Positions 16,261 to 25,256 of a stretch of DNA of 64,000 nt are shown one piece after another. Source of the stretch: an uncultured Ruminococcus sp. (GTDB lineage Bacteria; Bacillota; Clostridia; Oscillospirales; Ruminococcaceae). Position 1 is the stretch's first letter, and each line of letters starts with the position of its first letter. Below the pieces are notes generated by a model. It had not been told where the DNA came from and made no database searches. It saw only the letters and a program-made list of their open reading frames with translations. Where the stretch lies: NCBI RefSeq assembly GCF_947301925.1, contig NZ_CAMYUE010000002.1, positions 1 to 64,000 on the forward strand, given 5' to 3'. A program made the translations under genes and the position numbers.

Positions 16261-18540
16261 ATGGAGCAATATAATGTAACAGGGATGAGCTGTGCAGCTT
16301 GCAGTGCAAGAGTTGAAAAAGCAGTATCAGCTGTTCCGGGAGTTCAGAGCTGTGCGGTCAGTATGCTCACAAATTCAATGGGAGTTGAGGGCACAGCATC
16401 GGAAGCAGACATAATAAAAGCTGTTGAGAATGCAGGCTACGGTGCTTCAAAAAAGGGAGCACAAGCTAAAACAGTGGCAGCCAATGATGATATGCTGAAG
16501 GATACGGAAACGCCGAAGCTGAGAAAACGTCTGATAAAATCCGTGATAGTGCTTTTAATTCTGATGTACTTCTCAATGGGACACATGATGTGGGGATTCC
16601 CTGCACCAGCGGCATTTGATAATCATGTATTTTTAGGCGTATTCGAGATGCTTCTAGCTATCATCATCATGATGATAAATGCTAAATTTTTCACAAACGG
16701 CTTCAAATCACTTTTCAGTGGACATCCTAACATGGATACTCTTGTTGCCTTGGGTTCAAGCGCTTCATTCGGGTATTCTCTGGTCGAGTTGTTCATCATG
16801 ATTCTTGCACAGGGCAACGGTGACCATGAGACTGTCATGAAATACGGGATGAATCTGTATTTTGAGTCTGCAGCCATGATACCCACACTTATCACAGTGG
16901 GAAAAATGCTCGAATCCATGTCAAAGGGACGGACGACCAATGCGCTGAAAGGACTTATGAAGCTTGCCCCGAAAACAGCCGTTCTCTATCAGGACGGCGA
17001 GGAGCATGAAGTTGGTATCGAGGAAGTCCGTGAGGGCGACATTTTTGCAGTTAAGCCCGGTGCAAGTATTCCCGCTGACGGAGTTGTTGTGTATGGAACA
17101 TCTTCGGTAGATGAATCCGCACTCACGGGCGAAAGTATTCCTATTGACAAGGAAGAAGGCTCCGCGGTATCGGCAGCTACAATAAACAAGTCGGGCTATA
17201 TCCGCTGCCGTGCTACGAGAGTCGGAGAAGATACTACACTCTCGCAGATAATAAAAACAGTTTCTGATGCAGCCGCTACAAAGGCCCCTATCGCCCGAAT
17301 AGCAGATAAGGTATCGGGGATATTCGTTCCGGCTGTTATGGCAATAGCTACACTGACGCTGATCGGTTGGCTGATTGCAGGAAAGGAGTTCAGCTTTGCC
17401 ATAGCAAGAGCAATATCCGTGCTGGTTATAAGCTGTCCATGTGCTCTCGGACTTGCAACTCCCGTTGCTATAATGGTAGGAAGCGGTGTCGGTGCGAAAA
17501 ACGGTGTGCTCTACAAGACTGCCACTTCACTCGAAGCAGTCGGCAGGGCGAATATAGTCGCACTTGACAAGACAGGAACTATAACCGAAGGCAAGCCCGA
17601 TGTTACGGATATTATCCCAAACGGCATCACCGAAAAGGAGCTTCTCACATACGCTGCGGCTCTTGAAGCAAAAAGTGAACACCCTCTTGCTAAAGCGGTA
17701 ATTGCAAGAACAACTGGAATGACCATTCCTGAAGTCACAGACTTCAAGGCTCTTGCCGGAAATGGCCTTTCGGCTGTCCTTGACGGGGAAGTCCTCGAAG
17801 GCGGCAACTATAAGTATATCTCGCAGAAGTATGAGATTCCTTCGGACTTTACCGCAAAAGCTACCGCACTTTCCGACGAAGGAAAGACTCCCCTGCTGTT
17901 TGCAAAGAGTGGTAAGTTCATAGGTATCATCGCTGTTGCAGATACGATAAAAAGCGACTCGGCAGAGGCGATAAAAGAGCTGAAAGGCATGGGAATAAAC
18001 GTGTATATGCTCACCGGCGACAACGAGCGCACAGCTAATGCCATAGGAATACAGGCAGGCGTTGACAATGTCATCGCAGGCGTTCTTCCCGATGGCAAGT
18101 CAAACAAAATATCCGAACTGAAAAAGCATGGCAAGGTCATAATGGTCGGTGATGGAATCAACGATGCTCCTGCTCTGACGACTGCTGATACGGGCATTGC
18201 GATCGGTGCGGGCGCGGATGTTGCCATAGATGCGGCAGATATCGTTGTTATGAAGAACAGGCTGACCGATGTTTCAGCGGCGATACGTCTCAGCAGAGCA
18301 ACCATAAGGAATATTCACGAGAACCTGTTCTGGGCATTCATCTACAATGCCGTGTGCATACCGCTTGCGATAGGCTTGTACGGTATTGAAATGAAGCCTG
18401 CATACGGTGCGGCAGCTATGGCAATGTCGAGCTTCTGCGTGTGTATGAACGCTCTCAGACTTAACTTAGTCAAGATTCATGACGCAAGTCATGATAAGAA
18501 AATAAAAAACAAATACCAAAAATGGAGGAAAAAGCTATGA
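16261..18540 (+). CDS. copA: Cu(I)-exporting P1B-type ATPase CopA
   Basis: A 759-aa membrane pump that exports Cu(I). One N-terminal heavy-metal domain (GMSCAAC at 8-14) precedes the transmembrane helices. The actuator TGES loop, the CPC metal site (C392-P-C394, VISCPCALGLATP), the phosphorylated D436 (DKTGT), the TGDN loop and GDGINDAP hinge are all intact. The N-terminal region after the metal domain is followed by a HMMWG-containing segment in the first helices. ATG at 16261 has AAAGGAG 5 bases upstream; an in-frame TTG at 16246 overlaps that site and is rejected. Its stop overlaps the next start (ATGA). Confidence 0.97.
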   Translation: MEQYNVTGMSCAACSARVEKAVSAVPGVQSCAVSMLTNSMGVEGTASEADIIKAVENAGYGASKKGAQAKTVAANDDMLKDTETPKLRKRLIKSVIVLLILMYFSMGHMMWGFPAPAAFDNHVFLGVFEMLLAIIIMMINAKFFTNGFKSLFSGHPNMDTLVALGSSASFGYSLVELFIMILAQGNGDHETVMKYGMNLYFESAAMIPTLITVGKMLESMSKGRTTNALKGLMKLAPKTAVLYQDGEEHEVGIEEVREGDIFAVKPGASIPADGVVVYGTSSVDESALTGESIPIDKEEGSAVSAATINKSGYIRCRATRVGEDTTLSQIIKTVSDAAATKAPIARIADKVSGIFVPAVMAIATLTLIGWLIAGKEFSFAIARAISVLVISCPCALGLATPVAIMVGSGVGAKNGVLYKTATSLEAVGRANIVALDKTGTITEGKPDVTDIIPNGITEKELLTYAAALEAKSEHPLAKAVIARTTGMTIPEVTDFKALAGNGLSAVLDGEVLEGGNYKYISQKYEIPSDFTAKATALSDEGKTPLLFAKSGKFIGIIAVADTIKSDSAEAIKELKGMGINVYMLTGDNERTANAIGIQAGVDNVIAGVLPDGKSNKISELKKHGKVIMVGDGINDAPALTTADTGIAIGAGADVAIDAADIVVMKNRLTDVSAAIRLSRATIRNIHENLFWAFIYNAVCIPLAIGLYGIEMKPAYGAAAMAMSSFCVCMNALRLNLVKIHDASHDKKIKNKYQKWRKKL

Positions 18541-18746
18541 CAAAGACATTAAAGATCGAAGGTATGATGTGTGGACACTGTGAGGCAAGGGTAAAGAAAA
18601 CTCTTGAAGCAATCGACGGAATCGAGAGCGCTGCTCCAGACCACAACACAGATACCGCTGTTATCACACTCAGCAAAGATGTATCCATTGACGTTATCAA
18701 GGCAGCTATCGAAGCTCAGGATTATACGTTTATTGGAGAGGAATAA
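18537..18746 (+). CDS. copZ: CopZ-like copper chaperone, 69 aa
   Basis: A single heavy-metal-associated domain with MMCGHC (C12, C15) at the first loop and the beta-alpha-beta-beta-alpha-beta length typical of CopZ. It would carry Cu(I) to CopA. The start is set by GGAGG 9 bases upstream and by the 4-bp overlap with copA. An earlier in-frame ATG at 18522 would lie before this ribosome site. Confidence 0.9.
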   Translation: MTKTLKIEGMMCGHCEARVKKTLEAIDGIESAAPDHNTDTAVITLSKDVSIDVIKAAIEAQDYTFIGEE

Positions 18747-18748
18747 AA

Positions 18749-19105
18749 ATGGGTAACGTTATTATCGTTGCTGTATTGGCTATGATTCTTATCTTTGCTT
18801 TAAAGAGTTCGCTCAAGCACCTGAAAGGTGAAGGCGGTTGCTGCGGTGGTGGTTCAACTATAAAAGAACCTGATAAGAAGCTTTCCGGAACTGTCATCAA
18901 TACGAAAGTGTTCAAGATCGACGGTATGCACTGCGAAAGCTGCACAAGTCGTGTGAAACGTGCAATCAACAGTATTGACGGCGTATCTGCAAAGCTTGAT
19001 CTCAGAAAGAAGCAGGCAGTTGTAAAGTATGATAAAGAAGTAGCCGATGAAACTTTGGTGAAAGAGATCGAAAATCTCGGATACAAGGTTATTGCAGTCC
19101 AATAA
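18749..19105 (+). CDS. Membrane-anchored heavy-metal-domain protein, 118 aa
   Basis: An N-terminal transmembrane helix (about 3-18) is followed by a basic stretch and a CCGGG motif (C31, C32), like the small FeoB-associated Cys-rich membrane proteins. A C-terminal HMA domain has GMHCESC (C62, C65). The fusion suggests a membrane-tethered metallochaperone that hands copper to CopA; this is inference. It is 2 bp downstream of copZ in the CsoR-controlled operon, and a terminator follows. Confidence 0.82.
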   Translation: MGNVIIVAVLAMILIFALKSSLKHLKGEGGCCGGGSTIKEPDKKLSGTVINTKVFKIDGMHCESCTSRVKRAINSIDGVSAKLDLRKKQAVVKYDKEVADETLVKEIENLGYKVIAVQ

Positions 19106-19121
19106 GCTGCGGCTATAATAA

Positions 19122-19162
19122 AAAGCCTTGCTCTTAATAATAATGAGAACAAGGCTTTATTT
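19122..19162 (+). terminator. Terminator after the copper operon
   Basis: AAAGCCTTG (19122-19130) pairs with CAAGGCTTT (19150-19158), with further imperfect pairing inside, followed by ATTTA. The T-run is weak, so read-through into the AgcS gene 24 bp later is possible. Confidence 0.7.
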
Positions 19163-19186
19163 ACGGACATTACAGGAGATGTGTCA

Positions 19187-20608
19187 ATGGAGAAGATAAA
19201 TGATATAACAAGCCAGATAGATAGCTATGTGTGGGGACTTCCGCTTATCATCCTCATTATGGCTTGTGGTATTCTGCTTACGGTAAGGCTGAAATTTCTA
19301 CAGATTCACAAGCTTGGAAAAGCATTAAAGTACATGGTGAAGAATGAGGAAGACGGAAACGGTGAAGTCTCCAGTTTCGCAGCTTTGTGTACCGCACTTT
19401 CCGCAACAGTCGGAACAGGAAATATAGTCGGTGTAGCAACTGCTATTGCAGCAGGAGGTGCAGGAGCACTATTCTGGATGGAGCTTGCTGCATTTTTCGG
19501 TATGGCAACAAAATACGCTGAGGGACTCCTCGCTGTAAAATATCGTGTCAAGGACGAAAACGGAAATATTCTCGGCGGTCCTTTCTATTATATTGAAAAT
19601 GGACTCGGTAAAAACTGGAAATGGCTTGGAAAAATGTTTGCACTGTTCGGGCTACTTGCCGGTATCATGGGCATCGGTACGATAACGCAGATAAACGGTA
19701 TAACCTCTGCCGCAAACAATTTCTTCGATCCTCAGCAAAGCCATACGGTTTCAATATTTGGTATGGATTATACATGGACAACAGTAATTGCCGGCGCTCT
19801 CATAACTCTGCTGTCTGCACTAATCATTATAGGTGGCATCAAGCGTATTGCTACGGTTTCAGAAGTCGTAGTACCTGTCATGATAGTGGCATATGTGGGC
19901 TGCTGCATGACTATTATTTTCTGTCATATCACAGAGATTCCTTTGGCTATTGCTTCAATCATCAAGGGAGCTTTCAGCCTGAAAGCAGCTGCAGGCGGTG
20001 CGGCCGGTACTGTGATGATGTACGCAATGAAGAATGGTGTAGCAAGAGGTATCTTCTCGAATGAAGCAGGTCTCGGCTCAGCTCCCATAGCAGCAGCTGC
20101 TGCAAAGACCAATGAGCCTGTTCGTCAGGGACTTGTTACAATGACAGGTACTTTTATTGATACCATCATAGTATGTACCATGACCGGACTTGCAATAATC
20201 ATGTCAGGCAGCCATAACACATCAGAACTTAAAGGCGTAATGATAACGATGGACGCCTTTGATTACGGTCTGCCGTTTAGCGAGAGAGTATCATCTTTCA
20301 TACTGATGTCATGTCTGGCTGTATTCGCATTCACGACTATTCTTGGCTGGAACTACTATTCTGAAAGATGTCTTTCTTATCTTACAGGGGCAAATAAGAA
20401 GATCGCTTCGATATACAGATGGATCTACATCGCTGCTGTGTTTATAGGACCGTATCTTGCGGTTGAAGCTGTATGGAACATTGCTGATATTTTCAACGGA
20501 CTCATGGCTATCCCGAATGTAATTGCGATTATACTTCTCTCAGGAGTTGTGTCTTCCGAGACGAAGGATTACCTGACAAGGCTTAAAGAAGGAAAGGTCA
20601 AAGAATGA
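19187..20608 (+). CDS. AgcS-family alanine/glycine:cation symporter
   Basis: About 473 aa with some ten or more hydrophobic segments. Family hallmarks are visible: SSFAALCTALSATVGTGNIVG near residue 65, GGPFYYIENGLG, the segment MKNGVARGIFSNEAGLGSAP, and FILMSCLAVFAFTTILGWNYYSE. It imports small neutral amino acids with Na+ or H+. ATG at 19187 (AGGAG 8 bases upstream) is preferred to the GTG at 19181. No link to copper is evident; it is carried in the same accreted module, ending just before attachment-repeat copy B. Confidence 0.92.
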   Translation: MEKINDITSQIDSYVWGLPLIILIMACGILLTVRLKFLQIHKLGKALKYMVKNEEDGNGEVSSFAALCTALSATVGTGNIVGVATAIAAGGAGALFWMELAAFFGMATKYAEGLLAVKYRVKDENGNILGGPFYYIENGLGKNWKWLGKMFALFGLLAGIMGIGTITQINGITSAANNFFDPQQSHTVSIFGMDYTWTTVIAGALITLLSALIIIGGIKRIATVSEVVVPVMIVAYVGCCMTIIFCHITEIPLAIASIIKGAFSLKAAAGGAAGTVMMYAMKNGVARGIFSNEAGLGSAPIAAAAAKTNEPVRQGLVTMTGTFIDTIIVCTMTGLAIIMSGSHNTSELKGVMITMDAFDYGLPFSERVSSFILMSCLAVFAFTTILGWNYYSERCLSYLTGANKKIASIYRWIYIAAVFIGPYLAVEAVWNIADIFNGLMAIPNVIAIILLSGVVSSETKDYLTRLKEGKVKE

Positions 20609-20616
20609 TAGTGTTA

Positions 20617-20758
20617 ATTCTTCTGCTCCTGCAGGAACGATAAAGCCTGTAGAAAACAGTTTTAAATGCATTTTTGCAGTTTTGTGTGCAGCAAAAACAG
20701 GTGTTATGCACACGGAATGCACATGAAATGCACACGACGAAAGGCAGTATAACGATAC
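20617..20758. repeat. Attachment-region direct repeat, copy B
   Basis: 20617-20651 is a degenerate copy of the tRNA-Trp 3' end and following bases (compare CTTCTGCTCCTGCAGGAACG with CTTCTGCCCCTGCCAGAACG at 15184). 20654-20758 is a near-identical copy of 15261-15365. The inner part of the tRNA terminator is deleted here. The two copies bracket the copper/AgcS module, consistent with element accretion at one attachment site. Confidence 0.88.
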
Positions 20759-20766
20759 AAAAAGGC

Positions 20767-20795
20767 CAGCTCCTCACGGAGCTGGTCTTTTATAA
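20767..20795. terminator. Terminator at the end of repeat copy B
   Basis: The hairpin CCAGCTC-CTCACG-GAGCTGG is followed by TCTTTT; A-run on the left allows bidirectional use. The identical hairpin recurs at 26451-26470 and a variant at 15376-15393. Confidence 0.75.
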
Positions 20796-20854
20796 TAAAG
20801 CAAGTACTACTGCTGTCAGAGCATTGAGAAGCGGAAGTCTGAAGAGAGATTTCT

Positions 20855-20892
20855 TTCTGCTGATTGACCTTTCTCCGGTGGTATGGTATAAT
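20855..20892 (+). promoter_or_regulatory. Duplicated promoter, copy 1 (UvrA-like gene)
   Basis: TTGACC (20864-20869), 17-bp spacer, TATAAT (20887-20892). The whole 38-bp block from TTCTGCTGATTGACC to TATAAT recurs unchanged at 23265-23302 ahead of the TetR gene. Identity through the spacer suggests a shared operator. Confidence 0.88.
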
Positions 20893-20936
20893 TGACCTAT
20901 ATTACACTGGATAAGTATCTTGTAGGAGGCGCAGAA

Positions 20937-23213
20937 ATGAACGAACGAAACGACAATATTGAGATCATCGGCGCACATGAAAACAACCTGAAGCACATCA
21001 GCGTAACCATACCGAAAGGACAGCTCGTGGTATTCGCAGGCGTTTCGGGCTCAGGGAAAAGCTCCCTCGCCTTTGATACGATAGCGGTGGAAAGCGCAAG
21101 AGAATGGCAAAGCTCCTATCCGCTGTTTCTGCGTAACAAGATGCCGCACTACGAACGTCCGAAAGTAGAGGAAATACGAAACCTCACACCGTCAATCGTT
21201 GTCGATCAGCGGGCTATGGGCGCAAGTTCACGCTCAACGGTCGGCACTGCGATCGACGTTGCTCCGCTTGTGCGCCTGCTGTTTTCCCGTATCGGTCAGC
21301 CATCGGCAGGCGGTTCAATGGCGTACAGCTTCAATCACCCGATGGGTATGTGTCCCGACTGCACCGGTATCGGTGAACAGCTCGTTCTGATCGAGGATAA
21401 AATGTTCGATCCGGACAAAACTCTTGCGGAGGGTGCTTTGCAGTTCAGTCAGTTCTCGGCGGGCTGGCAGACTTACCTGTATCAGAATAATCCGCTGCTT
21501 GATCCGCACAAAAAACTGCGTGACTTCTCAGCGGAGGAAATGGAGATACTCAGATACGGCGCAAAAGAGAAAGTGCAGGTCGAGATACGCTCCAACAACA
21601 CGGGGCGTGTGGATAAGGTGGATTATGAGGGCGTTATCCCTCGTTTCTATCGGCTGTATCTTCGCCGTGACATCACAAAGCTCAAACAGAGTTTGCAGGA
21701 CGAGATCATGTCCCTTGTTGAGAAAGGGCATTGCCCGACCTGCGGCGGTACAGGCTTGAATCCTGCCGCACTCGCTTCAAAGATCAACGGACGGAATATC
21801 GTGGACTATATGGATATGACAGTTACCGAGCTTCTGCCTGTGCTTGATGAGATCACCGAGCCGAGAGGGATTTCCCTTGCAAAGCAGATCAGGGCGTATA
21901 TCCAAAGAATGATAGATGTGGGCATCGGATATCTTTCATTTTCAAGAAGAACAGATACGCTTTCCGGCGGTGAATTACAGCGTATCAAAATGGTGCGCAA
22001 CCTCGGCAGCAGCCTTTCCAACATCACCTACATCTTCGATGAGCCGACTGCCGGACTTCACCCTGCCGATGCGGAGCGCATCGGGAAACTGCTCATTGAT
22101 CTGCGCGACAAGCACAACAACGTGTTCATCGTGGAGCACAGCCGTCAGATGATAGAGCTTGCAGACCATATCATCGAACTTGGCGAAAATGCAGGAACAC
22201 AGGGCGGCAGGATCGTGTATGAGGGCGATCTGAACGGCTTGAGATCTGCGGATACTCTGACAGCGCAGATGATACAGCAGAAGATGCAGCTCAACACCTC
22301 ACCGCTGCAATGGTCAGAGGGCTTCCCGATAGAAAACGCCCATTGTCACAATCTGAAAAATGTGACCGTGACCATACCAAAAGGCGTTCTGACTGCCGTT
22401 ACGGGCGTTGCAGGTTCGGGCAAAAGCTCGCTTGTATGCCATGAATTTGTACGCCGTAATCCCAATGCTATCGTCATCGACCAGAAAGCGATAGGCACTT
22501 CGATCCGTTCCACGCCTGCGACATACACAGGCGTTATGGATGAGATCAGAAAGCTGTTCGGCAAGGAAAACGGCGTTGCTGCGAGCTGGTTCAGCTACAA
22601 TTCAAAGGGAGGATGTGCGGTCTGCAAAGGTACGGGACAGATCACCTACGATATGGCGTTTGCCGAGCCTGTTGTCGTTCCCTGTGAAGAGTGCGGCGGT
22701 CATCGCTATAACCCGACTGCGCTTTCCTATACCTACAAAGGTATGAACATCGAGGAGGTCATGAGCCTGACGATCGAGCAAGCTATGGACTTCTTTGACA
22801 GCAGGAAGATACGCTCTGCACTGCAAAGTATGATTGATGTAGGTCTTGGTTATCTCACCCTCGGTCAGCCCACAAGTACGCTTTCGGGCGGCGAGGTACA
22901 GCGTGTGAAACTCGCAAGCGAGCTGCACAAACAGGGCGAGGTCTATGTCCTTGATGAGCCGAGTACGGGACTTCACGGCAAAGATATCGAAAAGCTCCTT
23001 GCACTCCTGCGAAAGCTCGTTCAGAACGGCAACACGGTCATTATTGTAGAGCATCGCCTTGAACTCATCGCACAGGCTGACTACATCATCGACATGGGAC
23101 CGGAAGGCGGCTCAAACGGCGGTCAGGTCATGTTCTGCGGTACGCCGGAGGAACTGCTGAAATGTGAACAGTCGAGAACGGCGGAGTATCTGAAAAAAGC
23201 AATGGCACTTTGA
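20937..23213 (+). CDS. UvrA-like ABC ATPase (resistance-type UvrA paralogue)
   Basis: About 758 aa, shorter than true UvrA (about 940). Two ABC ATPase halves are present, each with Walker A (GVSGSGKSSLAFDT and GVAGSGKSSLVCH), zinc-finger-like CxxC clusters (CPTCGGTG; CAVCKGTG...CEECGG), signature LSGGELQRIK/LSGGEVQRVK and Walker B YIFDEPTAGLHP/YVLDEPSTGLHG. The UvrB-binding insertion typical of the repair protein seems missing. Paralogues of this kind are linked to resistance to DNA-binding drugs; the substrate here is unknown. ATG at 20937 follows TAGGAGG. It is probably repressed by the adjacent TetR protein through the shared promoter block. Confidence 0.9.
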   Translation: MNERNDNIEIIGAHENNLKHISVTIPKGQLVVFAGVSGSGKSSLAFDTIAVESAREWQSSYPLFLRNKMPHYERPKVEEIRNLTPSIVVDQRAMGASSRSTVGTAIDVAPLVRLLFSRIGQPSAGGSMAYSFNHPMGMCPDCTGIGEQLVLIEDKMFDPDKTLAEGALQFSQFSAGWQTYLYQNNPLLDPHKKLRDFSAEEMEILRYGAKEKVQVEIRSNNTGRVDKVDYEGVIPRFYRLYLRRDITKLKQSLQDEIMSLVEKGHCPTCGGTGLNPAALASKINGRNIVDYMDMTVTELLPVLDEITEPRGISLAKQIRAYIQRMIDVGIGYLSFSRRTDTLSGGELQRIKMVRNLGSSLSNITYIFDEPTAGLHPADAERIGKLLIDLRDKHNNVFIVEHSRQMIELADHIIELGENAGTQGGRIVYEGDLNGLRSADTLTAQMIQQKMQLNTSPLQWSEGFPIENAHCHNLKNVTVTIPKGVLTAVTGVAGSGKSSLVCHEFVRRNPNAIVIDQKAIGTSIRSTPATYTGVMDEIRKLFGKENGVAASWFSYNSKGGCAVCKGTGQITYDMAFAEPVVVPCEECGGHRYNPTALSYTYKGMNIEEVMSLTIEQAMDFFDSRKIRSALQSMIDVGLGYLTLGQPTSTLSGGEVQRVKLASELHKQGEVYVLDEPSTGLHGKDIEKLLALLRKLVQNGNTVIIVEHRLELIAQADYIIDMGPEGGSNGGQVMFCGTPEELLKCEQSRTAEYLKKAMAL

Positions 23214-23264
23214 TGCTTGTGGATGCAAAGGAAAAGAATTTCACGGAAACGACAGCATCATTAG

Positions 23265-23302
23265 TTCTGCTGATTGACCTTTCTCCGGTGGTATGGTATA
23301 AT
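23265..23302 (+). promoter_or_regulatory. Duplicated promoter, copy 2 (tetR gene)
   Basis: This is an exact 38-bp copy of 20855-20892: TTGACC (23274-23279), 17-bp spacer, TATAAT (23297-23302). It drives the TetR-family gene, which would permit autorepression and co-repression of the UvrA-like gene by one operator sequence. Confidence 0.88.
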
Positions 23303-23330
23303 GGTAAAAACAAATGACCGAGGTGTTACC

Positions 23331-23885
23331 ATGAAACGCAAGACTGCCAAAGAAATACTCGCCGAGTCCTTCCGTGAGCTTGCCGAGACAGTGCCAATAG
23401 ATAAGATCACCATTAAGGATATCGTGTATAACTGCGATTATTCTCCCGCGACATTCTATCGCCACTTCAAGGACAAGTATGATCTGATCGCCTTTGATTA
23501 CGTTCAGCGCACCTCGGAGATCATGGAGAAGGTCGGCAAGAATGGTTATGAATGGAAGGATACTCTGACAGATGGAATGCGCTTTTTTGATGAAAACAGA
23601 AAGTACATGAAAAATCTTCTTCTGCATACAAGCGGTATGGATTCATTCGTGCGGTATTTTGCAAGTGCCAATATCAAACATTTGTCCAACTGCATACTTC
23701 ATAACTCGGAAATTACGGAGCTAACATCTGACCTTGTAATATATGTAAAGGTGTATGTGTTCGGAACGGTGCAAACTGCATGTGAGTGGCTGCTCGGCGA
23801 GATCGACTGCACTCCCGAACATCTTGCAAAACTGTTTGAAAATTCAGTTCCCGAACCGCTAAAAAAGTATCTGGATATAAAATGA
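23331..23885 (+). CDS. TetR/AcrR-family regulator
   Basis: A 184-aa regulator with an N-terminal TetR HTH (AKEILAESFRELAETVPIDK, then ITIKDIVYNCDYSPATFYRHFKDKYDLI at about 23-50) and a C-terminal ligand domain. ATG at 23331 has GAGGTG upstream; a longer reading would start inside the promoter. It is likely to bind the duplicated promoter block in front of itself and the UvrA-like gene. The ligand is unknown but probably a drug or dye exported or countered by that protein. Confidence 0.9.
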   Translation: MKRKTAKEILAESFRELAETVPIDKITIKDIVYNCDYSPATFYRHFKDKYDLIAFDYVQRTSEIMEKVGKNGYEWKDTLTDGMRFFDENRKYMKNLLLHTSGMDSFVRYFASANIKHLSNCILHNSEITELTSDLVIYVKVYVFGTVQTACEWLLGEIDCTPEHLAKLFENSVPEPLKKYLDIK

Positions 23886-24025
23886 GAGGATTTTGCCTGA
23901 ATGTCTCATTATGAGATGTTCGGGCATTATTATAGCTTGCATCTGCTATGTTTTGAGGATATAATAGAATCATAGATTGCATACAGAATGACGATATGCG
24001 ATAAATGAAACAGGAGGTATATATC

Positions 24026-24208
24026 ATGAATGAAAAGCAGCAGATACTCGAAGCAATGAAGAAGGCAGGCGAACCGCTGAACGCAGGAAAGATCGCAGAG
24101 TTAACAGGTCTTGACCGCAAGGTCGTTGACAAGACCATGACCGCAATGAAGAAGGATGCTTCTATCGTATCTCTCGTGAGATGCAAGTGGGAGCCTGCTG
24201 AAAAGTAA
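24026..24208 (+). CDS. Small winged-helix-like protein, 60 aa
   Basis: The sequence reads as one helix-turn-helix: QQILEAMKKAGEPLNAGKIA then ELTGLDRKVVDKTMTAMKKD and a wing-like SIVSLVRCKWEPAEK. It is too short for a sensor domain. A strong AGGAGG site precedes the ATG at 24026. It lies 70 bp before the MBL-rubredoxin gene and may regulate it or act as a small DNA-binding partner; both are inference. Confidence 0.75.
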   Translation: MNEKQQILEAMKKAGEPLNAGKIAELTGLDRKVVDKTMTAMKKDASIVSLVRCKWEPAEK

Positions 24209-24278
24209 GAACGATATGGGGCTGTCGGTCGGTTGTCGGCAGCCCTTTGCACAAAAATGATCTGGAAGGAGCTATATT

Positions 24279-25220
24279 ATGGAAATCAAAGCAGTTAAAT
24301 TCAGAAAAGACGGATTCTATTCTCAGCCATTCGTATTCGGCGGCGAGGACGGTGCAGATAAGTTTGACAAGAATATCCGCTATCGCGGCAGCTTGCAGAA
24401 CTACCTGATTGACACAGGCGATGAAGTTATCCTTGTTGATACAGGTCTGCCAGCCGGAACACCCGAAGAAGTACCCGATGAGAACAGTCCTATCTTTACA
24501 GGCAAGGATATTTGCAGTTACATGGACGCTTTCAAGGCACTTGGCTACAAGCCCGAACAGGTCACGAAGATACTGCTCACACACAAGCACGGCGATCATT
24601 CGGGAGAACTGAGATCTTTCCCGAATGCTAAGATATATGTGAACGCCGATGAAGTTTCCGCCGATGAATTGCAGGGACTTGATAACATCGTGCCTGTTAA
24701 CTTTTCGGACGGAGCGTATCACAACTTCCCCGAAAGTCAGAAGATCGCTGAGGGTGTTTATCTCATCAAGGCTAAGGGACACACCAACGGCAACAGCATT
24801 ATTATAGTCGAAAGCGACGGGCTGTTCTATATGCTTCACGGCGATATTACCTATGTGGACGAAGCTCTCTATGAGAACAAGTTGTCCATAGTATTTGATG
24901 ATCTCTCAGCGGCAAGAGAAACACTTGACCGTGTGCGTGAGTTTGTCAGAAACAATCCAACCGTTTACTGCGGTACGCATACGCCGCAGGGCTATGAGAA
25001 CCTTGAAGCAAAGCGTGTTATGGATTTGGATAATCCCGTTCCGACAGTGCTTGCAGAGGTCGATTTCTCGGCACAGCAGGCAAGCGGCAAGTATATCTGC
25101 TCCATCTGCGGATATGTGTATGATCCTGCTGAACATGACGGCGTTGCATTTGAGGATTTGCCCGATGACTGGAAATGTCCAAGATGCAAGCAGGGCAAGG
25201 ATAAGTTCAATAAGGCTTAA
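24279..25220 (+). CDS. MBL-fold hydrolase fused to rubredoxin
   Basis: 313 aa. The metallo-beta-lactamase domain has THKHGDH (H102, H104, D106, H107) and later a conserved GHTNGNS (H near 175) and HGD. After residue about 270 comes a complete rubredoxin: [11 protein letters not shown]...WKCPRCKQG with two CxxC knuckles binding Fe. Such fusions act in redox chemistry or detoxification in anaerobes (related to flavodiiron proteins, but the flavodoxin domain is absent). It may form an operon with the small HTH gene upstream and the CDF transporter 36 bp downstream. Confidence 0.9.
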   Translation: MEIKAVKFRKDGFYSQPFVFGGEDGADKFDKNIRYRGSLQNYLIDTGDEVILVDTGLPAGTPEEVPDENSPIFTGKDICSYMDAFKALGYKPEQVTKILLTHKHGDHSGELRSFPNAKIYVNADEVSADELQGLDNIVPVNFSDGAYHNFPESQKIAEGVYLIKAKGHTNGNSIIIVESDGLFYMLHGDITYVDEALYENKLSIVFDDLSAARETLDRVREFVRNNPTVYCGTHTPQGYENLEAKRVMDLDNPVPTVLAEVDFSAQQASGKYICSICGYVYDPAEHDGVAFEDLPDDWKCPRCKQGKDKFNKA

Positions 25221-25256
25221 CAGCCATGCATAAAAATCTTAGCAAAAGGTGGCTGA

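Noticed and set aside
20892-20936. Longer N-terminus of the UvrA-like protein
   Set aside because: The extra 15 codons begin at the -10 box of the promoter, before the transcript can start.
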